A stretch of 7,192 nt of DNA from Chloroflexota bacterium (GTDB lineage: Bacteria; Chloroflexota; Limnocylindria; Limnocylindrales; CSP1-4), in NCBI GenBank assembly GCA_017860675.1, contig JAGDMV010000091.1, positions 1-7,192 on the forward strand. The letters run 5' to 3'. Shown one piece after another: positions 1 through 6,973 of this stretch. Within the stretch, counting starts at the first letter, position 1, and the number at the start of each line of letters is the position of its first letter. The notes under the pieces were generated by a model. The model worked only from the letters and a program-made list of their open reading frames with translations. It was not told the origin of the DNA and ran no database searches. Both the position numbers and the translations under genes were made by a program.

Positions 1-47
1 ACGCCATCCCGCTCAGCACCGACCGCATCCGCTCCGTCGGGTCCTGA
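1..47 (+). CDS. C-terminal tail of an upstream gene (partial, unidentified)
   Basis: The window opens inside what looks like the last 14 codons of a plus-strand gene. Codons start at base 3 and end at a TGA at 45-47, giving the tail AIPLSTDRIRSVGS. All 14 codons end in G or C, as in the clear genes downstream. The other two forward frames give Arg/Pro/Ala-rich, shadow-like peptides. The same strand and the 125-base gap to the next start suggest it could belong to the same locus. The tail is too short for a family call. Confidence 0.5.
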   Translation, partial: AIPLSTDRIRSVGS

Positions 48-69
48 GCGCTCGAACGCACGACCGCGA

Positions 70-87
70 GGGCGCGCCGGCGCGCTC
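70..87. repeat. GC-only inverted repeat after the upstream gene
   Basis: Bases 72-85 (GCGCGCCGGCGCGC) form a perfect 14-base palindrome. As RNA it can fold into a 7-bp stem (70-76 with 81-87, including one G-U pair) around a CCGG loop. It lies 23 bases after the probable upstream stop codon. No U-run follows, so a role as an intrinsic terminator is only possible. In DNA this GC-rich, such palindromes also arise by chance. Confidence 0.3.
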
Positions 88-140
88 CCTCCCCGTCCGG
101 CCCGCGGCCCTGGGCCCTAGAATCGCCCGCACCGCCCAGA

Positions 141-172
141 AGCCCGCCAGGAGCCCGCCAGGAGCCCGCCAG
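141..172 (+). repeat. 11-bp tandem repeat carrying the ribosome-binding site
   Basis: The unit AGCCCGCCAGG occurs at 141-151 and 152-162, and again as 10 of 11 bases at 163-172, ending directly at the ATG at 173. Each junction makes an AGGAG. The one at 160-164 is 8 bases from the ATG, a good Shine-Dalgarno distance. The one at 149-153 is a spare copy 11 bases further upstream. Repeat expansion or contraction would change the number of ribosome sites but not their spacing to the start. Confidence 0.75.
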
Positions 173-1372
173 ATGCAGTCGCACGCCATCACCATGCTCG
201 GCACCGGCTTTATCGGCAACTTCTACACGATGACCCTCCACGGCCAGCGACGCCGCGACCGGGTCCGCGTCGCCTACGCGCGGAGCGAGGAGCGGGGCAG
301 GGCCTTCGGCGAGCGCTGGGACATCCCCGAGGTCACCACCGACATGGAGGCGGCGATCCGCCATCCCGAGACCGACGTGGTGGTGATCGGCCTGCCCAAC
401 TACCTCCACGAGGAGGCCGTGGAGGCGGTGGCCGCCGCCGGCAAGGCCGTGCTCTGCACGAAGCCCCTCGGGCGCAACGCCGCCGAGGCGCGGCGGATGC
501 TGGAGGCCGTCGAGCGGGCCGGGGTCTTCGCCGGCTACCTCGAGGACCTCTGCTACACGCCCAAGACGCTGAAGGCGATCAAGGCGGTGGAGGAGGGCGC
601 GCTGGGAGACGTCACCTGGGTCCGCTCACGCGAGACGCACCCGGGGCCCCACAGCGCCTGGTTCTGGGATGGCCGGCTGACGGGCGGCGGCGCCATCATC
701 GACATGGGCTGCCACTGCGTGGAGATCATCCGCAGCTTCGTCGGCAAGGGGAACCGGCCCCTCGAGGTGATGTGCCACACGGACACGCTCGTCCACCCGA
801 TCGAGGACGAGGACAACGCCATCGCGCTGATCCGCTTCGAGTCGGGCGCGATCGGCCAGCTCGAGGTGAGCTGGACGTTCCGCGGCGGGATGGACCTGCG
901 CGACGAGGTCGCCGGCACCCACGGCACGATCTGGCTCAACCACTTCCTGCGCACCGGCTACGAGATGTTCACCGCCGGCGGCAGCTCGGGCTACGTGGCC
1001 GAGAAGGCCGAGACGGCCGCCGGCTGGCTCTTCCCGGTCGGCGACGAGGTGGCCGAGCTCGGCTACGTGGACATGTTCACCGACATGTTCGAGGCGCTCG
1101 ACGGGGGCGCCGCGCCCCGCGAGACGTTCTACGACGGCTACGTGGTCAACGCCGTCATGGACGCCGCCTATCGGTCGGCGCAGAGCGGTGCCTGGGAGCC
1201 TGTCGAGCTGATCGGGTGGCGGGGCGGCACCGTGCCGCGGATCGCCAGCCGGCCGGAGACCTTCGAGGGCCTGGTCGTCATCAAGCGGGAGGTCCTGCCC
1301 GACGGCCGGGCCAGGCTGATCCTCAAGGACCCGGGCACGGGCGATTTCCTCGACCGGATCGTCGCGGGCTGA
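173..1372 (+). CDS. Gfo/Idh/MocA-family oxidoreductase with C-terminal extension
   Basis: Predicted cytoplasmic NAD(P)-dependent sugar or polyol dehydrogenase, 399 aa. The N-terminal Rossmann fold begins at once, with GTGFIG at residues 10-15. CTKP at 95-98 sits where the family usually has EKP, so the Lys is kept and Glu is replaced by Thr. DMGCH at 177-181 supplies the usual Asp and His of the substrate site. The reading frame is open to the window's left edge, but ATG 173 is the first standard start, has AGGAG 8 bases upstream, and places the dinucleotide motif exactly as in the paralog at 4501. The two share CTKPLGRNAAEA, a GPH...FWD...GGGA block and a DGY...AYRS..SG.WEPV block. After that last block this protein continues for about 50 residues (350-399) that the paralog lacks. 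Family assignment is firm; substrate and direction (oxidation or reduction) are unknown. Confidence 0.93.
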   Translation: MQSHAITMLGTGFIGNFYTMTLHGQRRRDRVRVAYARSEERGRAFGERWDIPEVTTDMEAAIRHPETDVVVIGLPNYLHEEAVEAVAAAGKAVLCTKPLGRNAAEARRMLEAVERAGVFAGYLEDLCYTPKTLKAIKAVEEGALGDVTWVRSRETHPGPHSAWFWDGRLTGGGAIIDMGCHCVEIIRSFVGKGNRPLEVMCHTDTLVHPIEDEDNAIALIRFESGAIGQLEVSWTFRGGMDLRDEVAGTHGTIWLNHFLRTGYEMFTAGGSSGYVAEKAETAAGWLFPVGDEVAELGYVDMFTDMFEALDGGAAPRETFYDGYVVNAVMDAAYRSAQSGAWEPVELIGWRGGTVPRIASRPETFEGLVVIKREVLPDGRARLILKDPGTGDFLDRIVAG

Positions 1373-1409
1373 CGGGAGAGCCTGGACGAGGCGATGTCGG
1401 GCTGGCAGA

Positions 1410-1424
1410 GGGGCGCTGCGCCCT
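1410..1424 (+). terminator. Possible weak hairpin after the first dehydrogenase
   Basis: GGGCG at 1411-1415 can pair with CGCCC at 1419-1423, with a G-U pair outside and a CTG loop. It lies about 40 bases after the stop codon. The following bases (TGTTCG) are not a U-run, so rho-independent termination is uncertain. Its place between a gene end and a promoter-like region is the main reason to list it. Confidence 0.25.
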
Positions 1425-1466
1425 GTTCGAGGTGCCACACGGCCCGCCGGCCGCAGCCCGCGGAAC

Positions 1467-1498
1467 CCATCTAGCCATCTAGACAGCCACCGTATACT
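1467..1498 (+). promoter_or_regulatory. Promoter-like AT-richer patch with tandem CCATCTAG
   Basis: This is a conspicuous AT-richer patch in very GC-rich DNA. It holds two adjacent copies of CCATCTAG (1467-1474, 1475-1482) and TATACT at 1493-1498, five of six matches to the bacterial -10 consensus. The -35 element is unclear. TAGCCA (1472-1477) matches four of six bases with a short 15-base spacer. TAGACA (1480-1485) matches five of six but lies only 7 bases from the -10. The repeat could therefore be an activator or repressor site rather than a -35. A promoter here would start a transcript for the genes from 1550 on. Confidence 0.45.
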
Positions 1499-1501
1499 CT
1501 G

Positions 1502-1523
1502 CCGCCTGTCGGCCAGCAGGCGG
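1502..1523. promoter_or_regulatory. Dyad at the predicted transcript start, possible operator or leader hairpin
   Basis: CCGCCTG at 1502-1508 is the exact reverse complement of CAGGCGG at 1517-1523, with 8 bases between. If TATACT at 1493-1498 is a -10 box, transcription would start at about 1505, inside the left arm. The dyad could bind a sugar-responsive repressor as DNA, or fold as a 7-bp hairpin at the 5' end of the mRNA. The sequence does not distinguish these. Confidence 0.4.
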
Positions 1524-1549
1524 GGGGTTGGGGAGGTCGGGCTCACGCC

Positions 1550-2710
1550 ATGACGCGACGCAGCGACATCGGCACCGCCGTCATCGGCAGCGGGTTCATC
1601 GGCACGGTCCACGTCGAGGCGCTGCGCCGGATCGGGGTCCGCGTCACCGGCCTGCTCGAGGCGACCCCGGAGCTGGGTGAGCGCCGGGCGGCGGCCCTCG
1701 GCCTCCCGCGCGCCTACAGCGCGCTCGCCGAGCTGCTCGCCGACGAGAGCGTGCAGGTCGTCCACGTCACCTCGCCGAACGAGCTTCACCACCCCCAGGT
1801 CAAGCAGATCCTGGCGGCCGGCCGCCACGTGGTCTGTGAGAAGCCGCTGGCGATGACCTCGGCGGAGTCGGCCGAGCTGGTGGACCTGGCGGCTGCCAGC
1901 GGTCTCGTCAACGCGGTCAACTTCAACATCCGCTTCTACCCGCTCAACCAGCACGTGGCGAGCCTCGTCCGCGAAGGCGGGCTGGGCGACGTCCGGCTGG
2001 TGACGGGGCGCTACTTCCAGGACTGGCTGCTGTACGACACCGACTGGAACTGGCGCCTGGAGAAGGACCAGGGCGGCGTCCTCCGGGCGGTGGGGGACAT
2101 CGGCTCGCACTGGCTCGATCTCACCGGCTTCGTCACCGGCCTCCGGGTCGAGGCGGTCATGGCCGACCTCGCCACCTTCATCCCGGTCCGCCGCAAGCCG
2201 GCCGGCGAGGTCCTGACCTTCTCGACCGAGCGCGCCGCCGAGACGATCCCGGTCGAGATCGCCACCGAGGACGTGGCGACGGTGCTGATCCGCTACGAGG
2301 GCGGGGCGCGCGGCAGCGTGGCCATCTCGCAGCTCAGCCCGGGCCGCAAGAACGGGCTCGCCTACCAGGTCGACGGCTCGACCGCGGCCGTGGCCTGGGA
2401 CTCCGAGCAGCCCGATCACCTGTGGATCGGCCACCGCGACCGGCCGAACGAGATCCTGCTGCGCAACCCGGCCCTCATGAACGCGGCCGGCGTGGCCGCC
2501 GCGCGGCTCCCCGGCGGCCACGTGGAGGGCTTCGCCGACACCTTCGGCGCCGTCTTCAGCGCGATCTACGACGACGTCCTGGCCGGGGCGCCGTCGGCCG
2601 ACCGCCGCTACGCCACGTTCGTCGACGGCCACGAGGAGATGCTCGTCGGCGACGCCATCCTCGAGAGCTCCCGCTCCGGGCGTTGGGTCAGCGTGGCCCG
2701 CCCGGCATGA
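1550..2710 (+). CDS. Gfo/Idh/MocA-family oxidoreductase (canonical EKP type)
   Basis: Predicted cytoplasmic NAD(P)-dependent dehydrogenase, 386 aa, a normal length for the family. The Rossmann fold carries GSGFIG at residues 13-18. The canonical EKP motif is at 97-99. GDIGSHWLD at 182-190 provides the Asp and His expected at the active site. It is clearly more distant from the other two dehydrogenases here than they are from each other: it lacks their CTKPLGR and WEPV blocks. The start is ATG 1550, with stops or non-start codons upstream in frame. GGAGG at 1532-1536 is 13 bases away, longer than ideal, so initiation may be modest. The next gene follows after 43 bases. Likely substrates are an inositol, a sugar or a keto-sugar; the sequence does not say which. 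Confidence 0.93.
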   Translation: MTRRSDIGTAVIGSGFIGTVHVEALRRIGVRVTGLLEATPELGERRAAALGLPRAYSALAELLADESVQVVHVTSPNELHHPQVKQILAAGRHVVCEKPLAMTSAESAELVDLAAASGLVNAVNFNIRFYPLNQHVASLVREGGLGDVRLVTGRYFQDWLLYDTDWNWRLEKDQGGVLRAVGDIGSHWLDLTGFVTGLRVEAVMADLATFIPVRRKPAGEVLTFSTERAAETIPVEIATEDVATVLIRYEGGARGSVAISQLSPGRKNGLAYQVDGSTAAVAWDSEQPDHLWIGHRDRPNEILLRNPALMNAAGVAAARLPGGHVEGFADTFGAVFSAIYDDVLAGAPSADRRYATFVDGHEEMLVGDAILESSRSGRWVSVARPA

Positions 2711-2753
2711 CCAGCCGCCGTCGAACGCGATCGCACCCGGAGGACCCACCGCG

Positions 2754-3664
2754 ATGAAGCTCGGCCTGCTGACCGCCCCGTTCCCGCAGGCGCCGCTGAT
2801 GGAGGTCGCCGACTGGGCGGCCGCCAACGGCTTCGAGGCGCTGGAGATCTGCTGCTGGCCGCCGTCCGAGGGGGCCCAGCGCCGCTACGCGGGCATCTGC
2901 CACATCGACGTGACCGACCTGTCCGCCAGCCGGGGGTCGGAGATCGTCGACGAGCTGGCGGCCAAGGGCCTCTCGATCTCCGGCCTGGGCTACTACCCGA
3001 ACCCGCTCCACCCCGACGCCGAGCACCGGGCGATGGTCGTCACCCACCTCGAGAAGGTGATCACCGCCGCCGGGCTGATGGGTGTCCCGGTCGTGAACAC
3101 CTTCATCGGGGCCGACGGGTCGAAGCGCGTCGAGGACAACTGGGAGGCGGCCCGGGCGGTCTGGCCGGCGATCGTGGCCCATGCGGCCGACGCCGGGGTG
3201 AAGATCGCCATCGAGAACTGCCCGATGATCTTCAGCTACGACGAGTGGCCGAGCGGGCACAACGTCGCCTACTCGCCGCGCGTCTGGCGCTGGATGTTCG
3301 AGGAGCTCGGCGAGACGGTCGGCCTCAACCTTGACCCGAGCCACCTCGTCTGGCAGATGATCGACATTCCCCGGGTCGTGCGCGAGTTCGGCTCGCGGAT
3401 CTACCACGTCCACGCCAAGGACCTGATGATCGACCGCGACGGCCTCTACGAGCGGGGCATCATGTCGGCCGGCATGGGCTGGCAGGTGCCGCGGCTGCCG
3501 GGCCTCGGCGAGGTGCCCTGGCAGGCATTCTTCGCCGCCCTCTACCGGGCCGGCTATGACGGGGTCATCTGCATCGAGCACGAGGACCGTGGCTGGGAGG
3601 GATCCGACGAGCTGGTGAAGCGCGGCTTCCTGCTGGCCCGCGACGTGCTGCGGCCGTACGTCAA

Positions 3665-3668
<4 letters not shown>
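2754..3668 (+). CDS. Sugar phosphate isomerase/epimerase-type TIM barrel (AP endonuclease 2 superfamily)
   Basis: A 304-aa cytoplasmic enzyme of the xylose-isomerase-like TIM-barrel superfamily, which includes IolE, IolI, tagatose/psicose epimerases, hydroxypyruvate isomerase and keto-glycoside eliminases. The barrel starts at residue 2 (KLGLLTAPF). Probable divalent-metal ligands are all present: Glu154 in IAIEN, Asp194 and His197 in LDPSH, His220 in YHVHAKD and Glu275 in IEHED. It should therefore be active. The start is ATG 2754 with GGAGGA at 2739-2744, 9 bases upstream. Its stop codon overlaps the GTG of the next gene by 4 bases. Between two dehydrogenases it may isomerise, epimerise, dehydrate or eliminate from an oxidised sugar intermediate. 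The name "sugar phosphate" is a family label; no kinase is seen in the window. Confidence 0.9.
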
Positions 3669-4500
<832 letters not shown>

Positions 4501-4501
<1 letters not shown>

Positions 4502-5556
4502 TGCGACCCGTCGGCGTCGGCATGCTGGGTGCCGGGTTCATCGGCGAGTTCCACACGCTCGGCCTGCGCTACGTTCCCGAGGCCCGTGTCGTGGCCCACG
4601 CCGACGCCAGCCCCGAGAGGCGGGAGGCGTTCGCGGCCCGCTTCGACAGCCGGCCTCACGCCACGATCGAGGCGCTCTGCGCCGACCCCGAGGTGGACCT
4701 GGTCATCGTCTCGCTGCCCAACCACCTCCACCGCGAGGCCGTGCTGGCGGCGGCGGCGGCGGGCAAGGCCGTCGCCTGCACGAAGCCCCTCGGCCGGAAC
4801 GCGGCCGAGGCCGCCGACATGGTCGGCGCCGTCCGCGCCGCCGGCGTCTGGAGCGCCTACCTCGAGAACGTCGTCTTCAACCTCGACCTGATGCGGGTGA
4901 AGGAGATGGTGGATGCCGGCGCCATCGGCCGGGTCACCACGATCCGGGCCCGCGAGGGGCACAGCGGGCCCCACGCCGCCCACTTCTGGGACGCGGAGCT
5001 GGCCGGCGGCGGCGCGCTGCTCGACATGGCCTCGCACGGCACCGAGGTCGCCCGCTACCTGCTGGGCAAGGACCTCGCCGCCACCGAGGTCTTCGCCTGG
5101 GGCGCGACGCTCGTCCACGGGGCGCGGACGACCGGCGAGGACAACGCGGTCATGGTCATCCGCTTCGAGGACGGCAGGGCCGCGACCTGCGACGTCTCCT
5201 GGACCTCCAAGGGCGGCCTGGAGGGCCGCTTCGAGGTCTACGGCGACGCCGGCCGGATCGTCCACGACATGGGCACCGGCACCATCCGGGCGTTCATCGA
5301 GCGGCCAGCCGGCTACCTCGGCGAGAAGGCGGACGCCGACACGGGCTGGGTCTTCCCGGTCCCGGACGAGGTCCGTGTCCACGGCCACGACGCCATGCTG
5401 GCCGACGTGGTCGAGAGCTTCCGCGCCGGCCGTGCCCCGCAGGAGACGCTCCGCGACGGGTACATCGTGAACTGCATCCTCGACTCCGCGTATCGTTCCA
5501 TGCGGTCCGGCCGGTGGGAGCCGGTCGTCGTCGACCCGGAGGTCGCCGGCGGATGA
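4501..5556 (+). CDS. Gfo/Idh/MocA-family oxidoreductase, paralog of the gene at 173
   Basis: Predicted cytoplasmic NAD(P)-dependent dehydrogenase, 351 aa. The Rossmann motif GAGFIG is at residues 10-15. CTKPLGRN at 93-100 carries Thr-Lys-Pro instead of the usual Glu-Lys-Pro. DMASH at 175-179 supplies the Asp and His of the substrate pocket. Many blocks match the protein encoded at 173-1372, including GPH..HFWD, GGGA..DM..H, the GW.FPV.DEV region and the final DGY.VN....AYRS..SG.WEPV. The two are thus a divergent paralog pair, this one lacking the C-terminal extension. A run of five GGC triplets (4746-4760) encodes part of an Ala stretch before the Lys motif. Co-translation with the aldolase is indicated by the TGATG junction. 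Substrate unknown; it could act on a different step or stereoisomer from its paralog. Confidence 0.93.
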
Positions 5557-5587
5557 GCCCCGCCAACCGGGCCCGCCCTGTCGGGGC
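5557..5587 (+). terminator. Possible GC hairpin right after the third dehydrogenase
   Basis: GCCCCG at 5557-5562 and CGGGGC at 5582-5587 are complementary. Between them lies a second small palindrome, CGGGCCCG at 5568-5575. The structure begins on the base after the stop codon and could slow transcription or protect the 3' end. There is no U-run after it, so termination is not shown. Confidence 0.25.
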
Positions 5588-5611
5588 GCGTGCGGCCCTT
5601 GCCCCCGCGCT

Positions 5612-5632
5612 CGACCAGCAAGGAGGTAGATG
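5612..5632 (+). promoter_or_regulatory. First of two near-identical ribosome-site segments before the binding protein
   Basis: CGACCAGCAAGGAGG at 5612-5626 closely repeats CGACCGCAAGGAGG at 5702-5715. Its AAGGAGGT is a strong ribosome site, but the ATG at 5630 is only 3 bases away. That ATG is in frame with the binding protein and would add 32 residues before its signal peptide. It may be a decoy, a ribosome standby site, an alternative start or the remains of a duplication. Confidence 0.4.
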
Positions 5633-5671
5633 ACAAAGCTGAGCCGGCCGTGCATTGTCCGCAAGGCATCT

Positions 5672-5707
5672 CGGTCGATCGGCGCCCCATTGGGGGGCGC
5701 CCGACCG
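5672..5707 (+). promoter_or_regulatory. Strong bulged stem-loop next to the binding-protein ribosome site
   Basis: CGGTCG (5672-5677) pairs with CGACCG (5702-5707). After a 3-base bulge (ATC, 5678-5680), GGCGCCCC (5681-5688) pairs with GGGGCGCC (5694-5701), leaving the 5-base loop ATTGG. That gives 14 perfect base pairs. The structure ends one base before the AAGGAGG at 5709-5715. No U-run follows, so it is more likely an mRNA 5' stabiliser or processing stop, or a translation control element, than a terminator. Confidence 0.6.
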
Positions 5708-5725
5708 CAAGGAGGAGTGCAGTCA

Positions 5726-6898
5726 GTGGAGCGAACCAGGATCATCCGTGGCGTCGCCGCCGTCGCCGCCGTCGCCATGCTCGTTGGCGCGTGCAGCACC
5801 GCTGCGTCGCCGAGCGCTGCGCCGGCGAGCGAGGCGCCGTCCGCTGCCGCCGCCGAGTACACGCTCGGGTTCTCGAACAGCTTCGGCATCGGCAACGGCT
5901 TCCGCGAGGAGCAGCTCTGCACCGCCGTGGCGCAGGCGCTCGTCTCGGGCCAGGTCAAGGACGCCACCTGGATCCACCAGAAGGAAGACACCTACCCGCA
6001 GCTCCAGCAGCTCCGGGACCTGATCGCCAAGAACCCCAGCGCGATCGTCTTCAACCCCCTTGACAAGGAAGCCCTCAACCCGGCCATCCAGGAAGCCAAG
6101 GCGGCCGGCATCAAGATGATCGCGATCGACGCCTACGTCACCGAGCCCGACGTCCTCAACCTGTCGAACGACCAGGTCGGCTACGGCTACACCGGCGCCA
6201 AGTGGCTGTTCGAGCAGATGGGCGGCAAGGGCAAGTTCCTCTACATGCGCGGCCTGATCGGCCACCCGGCCGATGCCGACCGGCATGAGGGTGTCATGAA
6301 GGCGATGTCCGAGTTCCCGGACATCGAGGCTGTCCCGAGCAAGGACGGCGTCGACACGAAGTGGGACCCGACGATCACCACGAACTACATCAATGACTTC
6401 ATCACCAGCGGCCAGTACGATGGGATCCAGGGCATCTGGACGTCCGGCATGGACTCCCAGGTCGTGGATGCCATCCAGGCCGCCGGCAAGCCCTACGTGC
6501 CGATCGTCGGCGCCGACCTGAAGCTCTTCGTCGGCTACCTCCTCAACAAGGACGGCAAGCACGACGGCCTGAAGGGCATCGCCGTCTACAACCCGGCCGC
6601 CGTGGGCGGCGCGGGCGTCACCCTGGCCCTCAAGGCCCTCAACGGCGAGGACACCGGGGCGATCACCAAGACGGTCAAGGACAACGCCGGCAACGACGTC
6701 CAGATCCAGGCCGTGTTCCTGCCGACCCCGGAGGCGTGGGACAACGTCTCCCCTGAGGGCAAGGCGAAGCTCGAGGAGATCTACAACCCGAATCTCCAGG
6801 ACCTCTGGCCGGTCAGCTGGTACATCAACGGCTGGACGGACTACACGTTCGACCAGATGAACCCGCCGGCAGGCTGCAAGGGCCCCGGCAAGAACTAG
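5726..6898 (+). CDS. Sugar ABC transporter substrate-binding lipoprotein (RbsB-like)
   Basis: Binding component of a sugar importer, 390 aa from GTG 5726, anchored outside the membrane. This start has AAGGAGG (5709-5715) 10 bases upstream and gives a classic lipoprotein signal: MERTRIIRG, a hydrophobic Ala/Val segment, then the lipobox LVGAC with Cys23 as lipidation site. An Ala/Ser/Pro linker follows (24-43). The type I periplasmic-binding fold runs from about 45, with a first beta strand at YTLGFSN, alternating alpha/beta segments such as SAIVFNPLD and GIKMIAIDA, RHEGVMKAM at 186-194, and the hinge-region WTSGMD at 239-244. The C-terminal part is rich in Trp. An ATG at 5630 in the same frame would bury the signal 32 residues in and is less likely. 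Abundant expression fits the flanking hairpins. Ligand unknown, presumably the substrate of the upstream enzymes. Confidence 0.93.
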   Translation: MERTRIIRGVAAVAAVAMLVGACSTAASPSAAPASEAPSAAAAEYTLGFSNSFGIGNGFREEQLCTAVAQALVSGQVKDATWIHQKEDTYPQLQQLRDLIAKNPSAIVFNPLDKEALNPAIQEAKAAGIKMIAIDAYVTEPDVLNLSNDQVGYGYTGAKWLFEQMGGKGKFLYMRGLIGHPADADRHEGVMKAMSEFPDIEAVPSKDGVDTKWDPTITTNYINDFITSGQYDGIQGIWTSGMDSQVVDAIQAAGKPYVPIVGADLKLFVGYLLNKDGKHDGLKGIAVYNPAAVGGAGVTLALKALNGEDTGAITKTVKDNAGNDVQIQAVFLPTPEAWDNVSPEGKAKLEEIYNPNLQDLWPVSWYINGWTDYTFDQMNPPAGCKGPGKN

Positions 6899-6918
6899 CG
6901 CGAACCGGCGCACCGCGT

Positions 6919-6947
6919 GGGAGATGCCGGCCCAGCCGGCATCTCCC
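6919..6947 (+). promoter_or_regulatory. Perfect 13-bp intercistronic stem-loop after the binding protein
   Basis: Bases 6919-6931 pair perfectly with 6935-6947 around a CCA loop (arms around GAGATGCCGGC and GCCGGCATCTC). It begins 20 bases after the binding-protein stop and ends 26 bases before the ATPase ATG. Downstream bases are CATTCC, not a U-run. Such hairpins between binding-protein and transporter genes are known to protect the upstream mRNA or partly terminate, giving more binding protein than ATPase and permease. Confidence 0.75.
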
Positions 6948-6973
6948 CATTCCTTCCCACCTGATCGGGGACC

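Noticed and set aside
2..172. Upstream extension of the first dehydrogenase frame to the window edge
   Set aside because: The frame is open, but the peptide is Arg/Pro-rich and contains no standard start codon. ATG 173 has a good ribosome site and aligns with the paralog start.
1480..1498. TAGACA (1480-1485) plus TATACT (1493-1498) as a standard -35/-10 pair
   Set aside because: The spacer is only 7 bases, far below the usual 16-18, so both cannot act together for a normal housekeeping sigma factor.
626..2827. A 733-codon open frame on the minus strand, spanning the first two dehydrogenase genes
   Set aside because: Its product is Arg/Ala/Gly/Val/Asp-rich with no recognisable domain, and it crosses an intergenic control region. 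It is an antisense shadow caused by GC-saturated third positions of real plus-strand genes.
5672..5707. Hairpin as an intrinsic terminator of the dehydrogenase operon
   Set aside because: No U-run follows, and the stem ends one base before the ribosome site of the next gene, which fits a leader structure better.
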